Source: Lichenostomus cassidix (Eukaryota; Chordata; Aves; Passeriformes; Meliphagidae). Taken from it: DNA of 64,000 nucleotides. Under the pieces are notes generated by a model, which was not told the origin of the DNA, did not search any database, and worked only from the letters and a program-made list of their open reading frames with translations. Position numbers and translations under genes: made by a program. The stretch covers positions 38,799,797 to 38,863,796 of the forward strand of contig CM039184.1 of assembly GCA_008360975.2 (NCBI GenBank), given 5' to 3'. Below, piece by piece: positions 39,401 through 48,824 of the stretch; position 1 is the stretch's first letter; each line of letters starts with the position of its first letter.

Positions 39401-42400
39401 GTTTCTCATTAATTTCTTCTCCATACCACCCTTGATTTATAGATCTCTGGTGTTAATTAGTGAGTTGTATTTTTTCCAGTCTGTTTTGTCATTCTTTTTA
39501 TGAAAGCTTTTTCAATCATTTAGTCATCCTTCTCCTTTTCTGAATGTTCTCCAGTTTTCATGCAGCCTTTTCAAGGTGTGGAGAGCAGAACAGCACAGAA
39601 CATAAGAGATGTTTAACTATGATGGTTTCACACAATGCCTTAATAGTGTCTGCTTTTTTTTTTTTTAATTGTCGAGCTAATATTTCCATAATCTGTCATA
39701 GCTCCAACCATAGCTCCAAAATCTCATGCTGTAATGACAAAAGTTGGCTCAGAGCCTATCTCTGGATGTGTAAAGCTAGGGTTGTTTCATGAGGACTTTG
39801 AAAAGTAGGATCTCAGTCATATATATCACTTCTTGTCTGTGTCTCTTGAATGCTATCTGCCCTTGTCTTCTACTCACAGAGTGACAAGTGCTAATAACTA
39901 AATTTATGCAAATGAGCAACTGCTACTTGTTTCTCAAACGTCAGTATTTGAATTTTCAGATCTTACATTAAATAACAGGGAACTCATTACTTCCTGCATT
40001 CTGCCAGCATTTGTAAAGTTGCCTTATCACCTGTCCTCCTCCAGTTTCTTTGCTCATATGCCTGTGGTACCATACATATGTAACCACACACACCACAGTC
40101 TTCTTTAGCTCTCTCCTCACAGCTTCAGTATTTCTACCAATACCTGCCTTCACTCCAGTGAACTATAGTCACTTTTGACTGTAAGGCAAAATTTGCCTTT
40201 TACTTTTGCCACCTTGTTCTCCACTTCTGTTTTGTACCCTTTGCCTGTTTATGGACCTCATTTTGTACCCAATTTAAACTTGACAGTGAGTGAGAGGAAA
40301 CTGTAATCAATATCTGTCCCTAGCTGTACAACCTCTGGTGATAATTATCCTACCATTGCAAGGGACATAATAAAAGTGTGATAGAAACAACCTTGGGAGA
40401 GATCTCAAGAGGTCTTAGTTTACACCTTTGTCTTGCAACAGGATGAATTGTGTATAAACTCTTCCTATCAATTGCTTAGAATTTTATTATTAAACAATAA
40501 CAGAATGCAGAAACTTTAACTCTTGTTTTGTCCCATAATCCAAAGTAATAGGGATATGGTATGTGGGAAATAGCTTGATATATTGTATTCAGGACAGACT
40601 TTTTGGTTGCCTTGCTCTATTCTCTTTAGGTGCCAAAATTAGTCTCAAGCCCAGCTACTATCTGTGTGTCACAGACTGGTCTGAGATGCATAGTTCTCTC
40701 TTTCTGGGGAATCATAAATAAATCAACCAGAAATAATAGACGGTGGCTGTCCATTCAAAACCCAATCAATGCAAGCCTGAAAGTCTTTGTGACACTTTCT
40801 AAAAATGTCAGTTCCATTGCAGCCAGACAATCAATATGTTTATTTAAAGAGACCTTTAAGCATAAAAAGGAGACTTTGGTTTAAAGCAAAACTGTATGGA
40901 ATGGTAGAGCAAATCACCACATTTAGACTCAATATAAAGGAAATTAATTTATCCTCATAGGAGGAAAATAAAATTGGTACAGTTTTGCTTATGATGATAA
41001 TTGTTTTTCCAGTCTGTTTTTGTTACTGTGTCCTAAATATCGAAAAGCAGCCTTTAGAAGGGTTAAGATCAATTATTGTTTTTTGCTGGGGGACAGAATG
41101 AACAGTAAATTCCCTTCTGCATGGCTTTTTAAATGTAGTCTAAAATGGTGTTCTGATAACAGCATATGTCCTTATTACATTCCAAATACAAAATCATGAA
41201 TTTTACTGTGCTTGTCAGCCATTAGTGGCCAATCAAGTGGTGTAACCACTTGCCCCTGTATCAAAAATACGGTTTTAATCTGAAATTGTCATTCTACAAA
41301 TGTGATCTGTTGCCATATACAAATTATGAAGCTGCTCCTAATGTCTATAAATGACCTGTTAAAATTCAGAGCTCCCTGAGCCTTCCCTTTTTAAAAATAT
41401 TAGTGAAACTCACCAAAGAGGCAGAAGTGAAAAAAACTAAAATTGTTTTTCTCTCTCTCGCAAAATAAGATAAATATTTAATTCTCTGACAAATGGGAGT
41501 GTTGAATGGTTTTGAATAATTACTCTCCCAAAACAATCACATTCGTTTTCATGTGGTGCAGCACATACAAAGCTGCCGAGGCACCAGCCTCTGCGCATCC
41601 TAATCACATTATGTTCTATTCTGCTCCTGCAGACATAGCTGGAAAAGTGTCTGAGGTATTGATAGAGTCATATTAACTGTGCATTTCCTTCACATCCTGG
41701 CTTGTGGGAAGATGATTCTGATTACTGGGGAGAAGCAATCTTACCATACCAGGGAATTTTAGCCTGTAATTTCAAGAAGAGAACATAAGTACTTAAACCC
41801 TTGTTCCTGGACAAAGGCTATCATGTTTGCTTTTGTCCCAGTAGCAGTTTGTGAAGGTCACAAGTCAAGGTGTAAAACCACTGATTCTGTGGTCCTGGGA
41901 ACTGATCTTATCCCACCTCAGGTGAATCAGTGGTTTCACATGCTGGCCTTTACTTTAATAGGCCCTGGATGTAATTTCATTTGAGAGAGATCTTCAACAT
42001 GTGAGAATCTTGAAGGTTTATGTGTTACAGTTCACTTCATACAAAAAGCAGGTGTCACAGTAAAAGTGAAACTTTGAACAGTCTTAGCAGGAAAAGCAGA
42101 GACCCTCTACCTCAAGCAAGAATGCTCTTCAATTTTCCTACCTGTTTAATTTTGCCCTATACATACTGATCTTTACATGTTCAACGTGCAGAAGACAACT
42201 TTCAAGCCATGAGAACAGGTTCCAGAAAGTGTAAATCAGTGTAGGGCCTGGAGCAGTTTTAGCCCTGCAGGTGCCATTGGCCCTAGTTAAGGTACATAAA
42301 CATGCATAACATGCATAAAAACTGGTGTTGTGAGTTTGTTTTATCAGCTGAGATACTGCTACATTTTTCCAAGGCCCATGATAGTTGTTAAAAATACAAT

Positions 42401-42984
42401 ATGTGCTGTCCATTGACCTGAGGTACCATGGGGTTTGGTCAGTTTGTCTTTTTTGACATTTGCAATATTTTCCACTTTCCATCTCCTGTTTTGAGCTTCT
42501 GTGATGGGAAGTAAAGCTCTTGCTCTCCTTCCTCCAGAAGTCCAGACTGAAGGAAAGGGGGATTGAGCAGTTTAATCCTTCATCTGAAACTAAATGAAGA
42601 AAAGTAGATTATTGGTATTGTATATTATTATTACCCCATATGTACATAACACAGTTTGAAAGTTAGCTCTCACCTGAAAATCAGGTGTCAGTCATGACTG
42701 CAAACTCATTTCAACTGCTGCTCTCTTCCCCCAGTGTATGCAATAAGTTCGTTGGCTACTTTCCACTGAAAAAGTCATTCTAATAAGCATGAGAACTACT
42801 TGGTAGTTTTGTTTGAATACTTAGCAAGGAGCAATGAAATAAGCAATATTTCAGTTCCTGCTTCCCTGCTCCAAAAGGAAACTCTTGGTCTAAATATAAG
42901 CCTATTGTCAGGGTGTTGTTGGGAAGCTTGTGGTGCCATGGTCATCCCCTGACTTGTCAAGCTCCCGTCTGTTCCTCATTGCAG
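36439..42984 (+). other. TENM3: TENM3 intron, 6.5 kb
   Basis: This phase-0 intron runs from GTGAGA to TTGCAG. It includes a possible ancient CR1/L3-like repeat at 38975-39070 and a T13 run at 39654-39666. Its last kilobases (for example 41.2-41.7 kb) contain long stretches without repeats that could be conserved non-coding DNA, but I cannot show it. I found no exon or RNA gene. Confidence 0.85.
38975..39070 (+). mobile_element. Possible ancient L3/CR1-like repeat fragment
   Basis: The phrase GATCAAAGGCCCATCTAGCA, followed by a CTGTCT and a GGTGCCCATGAGCAGAT segment, resembles the text of ancient L3/CR1-type repeats shared by reptiles, birds and mammals (AGACCAAAGGCCCATCTAGC...CTGTCT). This comes from memory, over only about 90 bp with gaps. 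Confidence 0.35.
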
Positions 42985-43195
42985 TATGACTTTGTGGAGC
43001 TCCTGGATGGCAGCCGGCTGATTGCAAGGGAGCAACGCAACCTGCTGGAGTCGGAGCGAGCAGGACGGCAGGCGAGGTCTGTCAGTCTCCACGAGGCAGG
43101 TTTTATCCAGTATTTGGATTCTGGCATCTGGCACCTGGCCTTTTATAATGATGGGAAAAATGCAGAGCAGGTGTCTTTTAATACCATAATTATAG
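42985..43195 (+). CDS. TENM3: Teneurin-3 exon: linker before the EGF repeats, with an RXXR site
   Basis: A 211-nt exon of 70 codons plus the first base of Glu. It starts [18 protein letters not shown] and ends [51 protein letters not shown] and VSFNT are conserved across teneurins and lead directly into the first EGF repeat. Exon residues 28-31 are R-Q-A-R followed by Ser (43066-43077), a minimal furin-type RXXR sequence. It falls where TENM2, as I remember it, has the RERR site. Whether it is cut in teneurin-3 is not shown here. The acceptor is TTGCAG and the donor GTAAGC. Confidence 0.96.
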
Positions 43196-43718
43196 GTAAG
43201 CATAATCTTTAAAGCTCTTACCTAACACTAGCTTCGGGTCAGGATTTTTAGGAATATGTAGATGGGTTTTGGTGGTGATATGATCTGACTTTTTCTTTGC
43301 AGGTTTTCCATTTATAGTGTTTCTTTTGCTGCTCAGAATAAAACACAGAGTATATATTTCAATTTTTTGATCTAAGGCACAAGGATTTTAATTTCTTAGT
43401 CTAAGGCATAAGGTGTGTGCCCTCTAGTAAACAGTGCTTGAAAGGAGAACAGTGTTTTTAAGTATTTATTAAATGGCACAAGGCTAGATTTTAAGTATGG
43501 AGCTCATGTAGCTCCAATTTTAGCCTTTTTGTTGGCATATAATATCCAAAGGTACTGGGGGCATTAGCAGTAGAAAATCAGAGCTATTTGTGCTCTTCAA
43601 ACAAAACAAACATAAACACTTCTCGGCATGAGAACATGCTGTCAGTTAGTAGTGGTTCAACTGATAGGTACTTCATGCAGGGGGCACCTGTGAATTATCC
43701 TTCTCTTGTTCCCTTTAG
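43196..43718 (+). other. TENM3: TENM3 intron, 523 bp
   Basis: A short AT-rich phase-1 intron with no repeat, exon or RNA that I can recognise. It ends in a pyrimidine-rich CTCTTGTTCCCTTTAG acceptor. Confidence 0.9.
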
Positions 43719-43820
43719 AGTCTGTGGTGGAATGCCCCCGAAATTGCCATGGTAACGGTGAATGTGTTTCTGGATCCTGCCATTGTTTTCCTGGGTTTCT
43801 GGGCCCCGATTGTTCGAGAG
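43719..43820 (+). CDS. TENM3: Teneurin-3 exon: EGF-like repeat 1
   Basis: A 102-nt exon, phase 1 at both ends. It encodes [17 protein letters not shown], then [17 protein letters not shown], with the first base of Ala at the end. It has six Cys in the EGF pattern C-x4-C-x5-C-x4-C-x-C-x8-C, so three disulfides are expected. The EGF repeats form a rod on the extracellular side and mediate cis dimerisation of teneurins through repeats 2 and 5; repeat 1 has a full Cys set and is not expected to make that link. The acceptor is TTTAG and the donor GTAAAT. Confidence 0.96.
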
Positions 43821-43965
43821 GTAAATCAACCCAATGCTTTTCTCAAGTCAGTTTAAGCGAGCATGAAGACAAATACACCAGAAGAGCAACATCTTAGATG
43901 TTGTTCTTTAGAAAGCTTTGGTGGCGATGTTGATTTTGATTGTTGTGCCATGTTCTGTTTCACAG

Positions 43966-44160
43966 CAGCCTGCCCAGTGCTGTGCAGTGGCAATGGGCAG
44001 TACTCCAAAGGACGCTGCCTGTGTTACAGCGGCTGGAAGGGCACCGAGTGTGATGTGCCTACGAGTCAGTGCATCGATCCCCAGTGTGGAGGACGGGGCA
44101 TTTGCATCATGGGCTCTTGTGCCTGCAACTCCGGCTACAAAGGAGAAAACTGTGAAGAAG
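43966..44160 (+). CDS. TENM3: Teneurin-3 exon: EGF-like repeats 2 and 3
   Basis: A 195-nt phase 1-1 exon. EGF2 (from [16 protein letters not shown] to the GTEC) has only five Cys, because the third position of the usual six is Tyr in GQYSKG. That leaves one unpaired Cys, the known basis of covalent teneurin dimers. EGF3 ([18 protein letters not shown] to GENC) has all six. The exon ends EE plus the first base of Ala. The small intron before it is only 145 bp (43821-43965, no features). The acceptor is CACAG and the donor GTAAAT. Confidence 0.97.
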
Positions 44161-45501
44161 GTAAATGAGTAAATATTTATGCCAGCACCAGCTGTTGTTG
44201 GTCAGGTTTACAGCTGGCACATCCAGCTCATGAATTTTTCTAGGTCTAGACATTGTGCACTAACCATGCTTCTTCATAAATCATTTTAGGATACTACAAA
44301 TCAAGTTTTGTAATCACTAGTATCAGTTCTATTAATTATATAATTCACTAGTATCAATAATTCTAGAGAATTATTGTGCTCTACTTATTCTCAAGTAAAC
44401 AGTGGGAAAATTCTAAGTAACATGCATGTAATGTTTTTGCTTGCCAGTATAGTTCCTTTTTGTCTGGCAGAGGTCAGCTAAGAAGGAAGCGCACAAAACA
44501 CACAAAATCTGTAGGAATTCTTACTGAATTTTCCCAGTACAGAGTAAATCATTAATTTATTGCATTTGTTAGTAGTCTTTTCCACTGACCAGGCTGTGGA
44601 AAGTGCTGAGTCGAATGCATCAGAGGGAAAAATGATGCATCATTTTTGTATTCCAGAGACATGCATAATAATATTCATCCTGGTGTGCTGCAAAATGTGG
44701 TTCGTTTTCCATTCTATTTTTTTAGGGAGTAAAAACTGCCATTTTCTTCCTCAATCAAATTGATTTTATTGATCTCTATGTACAAAGTAATGCAATTAAG
44801 TCTCTGGAATTAAATTTTCAGACCATTGACCCTACAAGTGTAACATTTTATTGAGTCAAATTGCTAAATTAAATCTCATCATCTAAAGCACAAGTGAATT
44901 AAGACAGATAGACAGTAGGCAACTCATTCATTTCTGAAACAAGTTGAGGGTCCTACGTAGCAGTGGACTGGGTCAGTTGTAGCAGGGAATGGTGCTGCAG
45001 GAAATCCAACACTTGTTACACTATGATTAGGCAGAATCAAATCAGTTGCCCAAAGCCAATCTTGCTGTAATTCAGAAAAATTAGCAAACCTTGAAAGATT
45101 CTCCATTAATTCAGTGGTAACCTGTAATTGTCTTGATGTCGGTTACGTGCATGCACAAATTCCACAGTATCAGAAAGTCATGTAAAAGGGAGGTGTTTTT
45201 ACAAAGAAAACTGCAGCTATGCAAGTGACAACAAAGAGCAATTTACCTTGTAGCTAGAGAAGGGAGGCTGGAACAAAGATATCTTAGTCCACTCTGTCTT
45301 CTCCTCACTGATTGCAGTGAAAGAAAGGTGAACTTCTCAGCTTCAGCCTACTAATGTTTACTTTCAAGATGAAAGTAGATGCTGGCTATTTCATAAGGTC
45401 TTAAAATGTGAATTAAGCCCAAAAATGCCATTAGCACCTATGGGTTGATTACTGTTGTTAGGATTGACAGGTTTAAGCTGATCTTTCTCATCTGCCTGCA
45501 G
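44161..45501 (+). other. TENM3: TENM3 intron, 1.3 kb
   Basis: A phase-1 intron from GTAAAT to CTGCAG. It contains a perfect 20-bp palindrome at 44628-44647 and otherwise unique AT-rich sequence. No exon or repeat family was recognised. Confidence 0.9.
44628..44647. repeat. Perfect 20-bp palindrome AAAAATGATGCATCATTTTT
   Basis: The sequence equals its own reverse complement over all 20 bases, with no spacer. The centre TGATGCATCA is a dyad of the kind bound by dimeric transcription factors. A half-copy (ATGCATCA) lies just upstream at 44616-44623. Function is unknown. Confidence 0.95.
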
Positions 45502-45702
45502 CGGATTGCTTGGACCCAGCCTGCTCCAGCCACGGCGTGTGCATCCACGGCGAGTGCCACTGCAACCCAGGCTGGGGTGGCAACAACTGTGAAATCCTGA
45601 AGACAATGTGCTCTGACCAGTGCTCTGGTCATGGCACCTACCTTCAAGAGAGTGGTAGCTGCACTTGTGACCCCAACTGGACAGGTCCAGATTGCTCCAA
45701 TG
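45502..45702 (+). CDS. TENM3: Teneurin-3 exon: EGF-like repeats 4 and 5
   Basis: A 201-nt phase 1-1 exon. EGF4 ([18 protein letters not shown] to GNNC) has six Cys. EGF5 ([19 protein letters not shown] to GPDC) has five, with Tyr at the third Cys position (HGTYLQ). EGF5 is therefore the second repeat with an unpaired Cys, matching EGF2 and the known arrangement of teneurin disulfide dimers. The exon ends SN plus the first base of Glu. The acceptor is CTGCAG and the donor GTAAGA. Open frames on the minus strand over this exon are shadows of its composition. Confidence 0.97.
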
Positions 45703-47353
45703 GTAAGAGTTAAAAGCACCAGCATTTTATAAAATGTTGATGTCTTGAATAGCAGCATTTTAATGACATTATTGTGTTAGGACGTGACCTGCTGAGCTGA
45801 TTGATGTTTTGGAGGTGACTTCAGCATGAACTGTAAATTGATTCAAAGGTTCAAAATAATTGATGAGTTTGAAGGATTTGAAAATCAGTGTATTTGTTTG
45901 TGTCTTTTAGCTGCCTTCATCTGGTAACTTCAGGTATTTCACATGCAAGTTCAGAATGTTCTTTGCATGATATGTAGATATTTCGTAATACATCTGTTTA
46001 GAAACTTAAAACTACTCTAGTAAAACCAGGGATGTTCACATTTTAAATCTCTCCAGCTAACTGGAGATACTTTTCTTGAAAAACAGATAGCATTCGAGTT
46101 TGAAGGCAAAGGGAATACAAGAATGAATCATAAACAGCTTTTGAGGCAGGGTGCAGACTGCCAGGGTAGAAGGAGCTGGTAGGAGTGAAGAAGCAGAGGA
46201 ATTTCTTGAAATATGAACTGAGCTTATTAAAACCATAGTCTGAGCTTAGAAACAAAAGGAGAAAACTAGAGGTACTACCAGAGAGGAGAATCTAAATATT
46301 TATAAAGTATGACAGCAGCTTTTTGACAAATACAAGTTTTAAGAATCTTCTTTGGTAGCCACATATCAAAAAAGAAATCATGTCTAACTGTGAGACATGT
46401 ATTTGTCTAAACCAGTTCATCTAAGAACTCAGACATTTTGTTAATGAAAACTGAACACATGGGCTAGCTGGGTTTATGCCAGCTTATGAATAAATATAAC
46501 TTTTTCATGAGGAACCATCTTTTTAAAACAAATGTACTTCCTGACCAGGATCTGTGATACTCCATAATGGTTTATGCATGTGAGAGTGATAGAGTTCCAA
46601 ACATGCAAGAAAAAGTGACAAAGAGAAGAAAATTTTTTCTTCTGTGAAATTTGTTTCGGAATAAAAATACTTTTCTGAATATTTCTAGCACTAAAAATGG
46701 CTATTTGTGTTAGATCCTGTCTAGTTCTCAGGCAAAACATGGATCCCCTATTTACTGACACATTGTCCTCTACGCTTTTTTTGATGACCAGTTATGCTCC
46801 ATCTTTTACTTATGTTTCATTGAATGATTTGTCATTAAAATAACATAAAATGTTTCTGATCTCAAATATCTCAAGTGTGTCAGACTTACAAAAGAGCTTT
46901 GTAAAAACATGTGCAGATTATTTGCTGAAGCTGTGCAAAATGACCTTCAGAGGAGTATGCTAAAAAGTAAATCTTAGCCATAAACATGTTGTTAAGCTGC
47001 TAGATGAAGAAAAGAATGAGTTATTTCCATCAGAGGATTTTATAGGTTTGAAATCAGCAGAGCTTTCCTCTATCTTCATCAGCAGTTTGTCCGTTAATTA
47101 GCCCTTCAATTCCACTTCAATTAAATTAACTCTAATTAATAAATTCATTACAAAGATTGACGCACCTTGCTCAAAGCTAGTGTGGTAAAAGCTGATAAAC
47201 ACCTTCACCCTAATGAAAAATTGATTAGATTGAAGAGAAATAAAGCTTTCTTTCTTGGAGCTGCAGTGACGTTTTGTGACTTTAAAGTTAATCAAACCGT
47301 CTTGCATCTTTTAATCAAAAATTTAATTCAAAGTAGATATGAAATGCTATACA

Positions 47354-47381
47354 GGGGCGGGGGGGGAGGGAAGGGAGGAGG
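47354..47381 (+). repeat. G-rich tract with G-quadruplex pattern
   Basis: Four G runs of three or more (47354-47357, 47359-47366, 47368-47370, 47373-47375) are separated by loops of one or two bases, which fits the standard G-quadruplex rule. They lie on the sense strand, so the pre-mRNA could fold too. Confidence 0.85.
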
Positions 47382-48105
47382 AAATTACAGCTGTCTTTCT
47401 CCATAAAGATTTTGGTCTGTTTCTTAGGGGAAATGTCACAGCTCCTTGATACTGTGTTTAGTGTTCCACTGCACTTTGAGACAGCAGGGAAGGAAAACAC
47501 TGTTGATCAGGAAACTGGAAACCTTTTTTGCACTGAATGCAAGTTTCTTTTACTGTTAAAAATAATTTTGATTTTTTTATTACTAAACTACTTGCTGTCT
47601 TTTACAAGAAAACAAAAACTAATTACAGCATTTCTATGAACCAATACATGGCTACAGCCAGCTGTATGCCAAGGAACCAAACAAGTCCCTCAGGCTATAT
47701 TGTATCTCTTTGTTTTTCTGTTTTCTGCTTAGCAGAAGTAAAGTTTGCTGGAGTCTGACTAAATGAACCAAAACTGTAAATGCAAAATCTGGCACTGTAA
47801 ATTATCATCTTGTATTAGCTGAGATTTAATATGCGTTGTTTGGTCTCTGACTACCTTTGGCTGTTAACATATTTTTCAATTATTCTATCAGATACAAGAT
47901 CCTGTTACTATATGTAAATGACAAGTTAAATTGCTGTATGTTGATTTATTTTTTTAACAAAGTATTATTGAGACCAGACTGTTCATAGCTGTCACTGATA
48001 CAAATTTACTGAAAGTAAAAGAGAATGATCTTTTATATTTTATAGATGTGTCAGTGTGTCAGCATAGTGCTAATTTGTCTCGCTAATGCTGATTCTTTAT
48101 AATGA

Positions 48106-48133
48106 AAAAACGTGTCAGAAATGGCACGTTTTT
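48106..48133. repeat. Inverted repeat AAAAACGTG / CACGTTTTT
   Basis: Nine-base perfect arms (48106-48114 and 48125-48133) around a 10-nt loop. Each arm contains ACGTG or its complement, an E-box or hypoxia-element core. Confidence 0.85.
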
Positions 48134-48638
48134 AACTTTGAAAGAAAACAGGGAGAAGAGTATGTAGGGGAAACCTTGCTAAAATGAACTTTGTCGTATT
48201 AGATTTTCACTCACAACAGACAATGATCTAGGTATATATTACATTTAGTCACTATGAGTACAGTGTGAGTTCTGGTAGGTCTAAGTGCCATGTAATCTAA
48301 GATACAAAAGGTTACTCTTAAGACATAAGTGATCACAAAAAAACATGCTTGAAAATTACTCTGAGCTAGCAAAAGAGCTGTGGATATTTAAACATCACTA
48401 AAGTCCACTGGCTAGCTAGATGAGCATTAGCAAAGAGATAAAACTCTGTGCTCTCAGTTCTGTTGGATCTTACATGAAAATGTCTCACGCTAAATTCCTT
48501 TGATTTAACCTTCAAAGATGTTGCCTTTCTCATTCTTCACATGTCGAATTAAAACGTAGCATTTCTAATTAATGCATACCCTCTCTCTACCCTGTGCTCT
48601 CTGCCCCTTTTCCTGCTCCCATCTCCCGTGCCCTGCAG

Positions 48639-48824
48639 AGATCTGCTCGGTGGACTGTGGCACGCACGGCGTGTGCATGGGTGGCACATGTCGCTGCGAG
48701 GAGGGCTGGACGGGCGCAGCCTGCAACCAGCGCGCTTGCCATCCGCGCTGCGCCGAGCACGGCACCTGCAAGGATGGGAAGTGTGAATGTAGCCAGGGAT
48801 GGAACGGAGAGCACTGCACCATTG
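48639..48824 (+). CDS. TENM3: Teneurin-3 exon: EGF-like repeats 6 and 7, CpG-dense
   Basis: A 186-nt phase 1-1 exon. EGF6 ([17 protein letters not shown] to GAAC) and EGF7 ([17 protein letters not shown] to GEHC) each have six Cys. It ends CTI plus the first base of the next codon. That base makes Ala if the microexon at 62041 is used; if the microexon is skipped it should make Asp, judging from the remembered start of EGF8 (DKIGY), which is outside the window. The exon is strikingly GC- and CpG-rich compared with its AT-rich introns. Its donor is GTAGGC, weaker than the other donors in this gene, which suits an exon followed by alternative splicing. The acceptor is CTGCAG. Confidence 0.97.

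Larger units (their letters stand above)
45703..48638 (+). other. TENM3: TENM3 intron, 2.9 kb
   Basis: A phase-1 intron from GTAAGA to a pyrimidine-rich CCCTGCAG acceptor. It contains a G-rich tract able to form a G-quadruplex at 47354-47381 and an inverted repeat at 48106-48133. No exon or transposon was recognised; the remainder is AT-rich and appears unique. Confidence 0.9.

Noticed and set aside
11907..48824. Assignment to TENM1, TENM2 or TENM4 instead of TENM3
   Set aside because: TENM2 as remembered has a different transmembrane segment and an RERR site, and TENM1 has different linker text. Intracellular, linker and EGF segments here match TENM3 best. A protein search would settle it.
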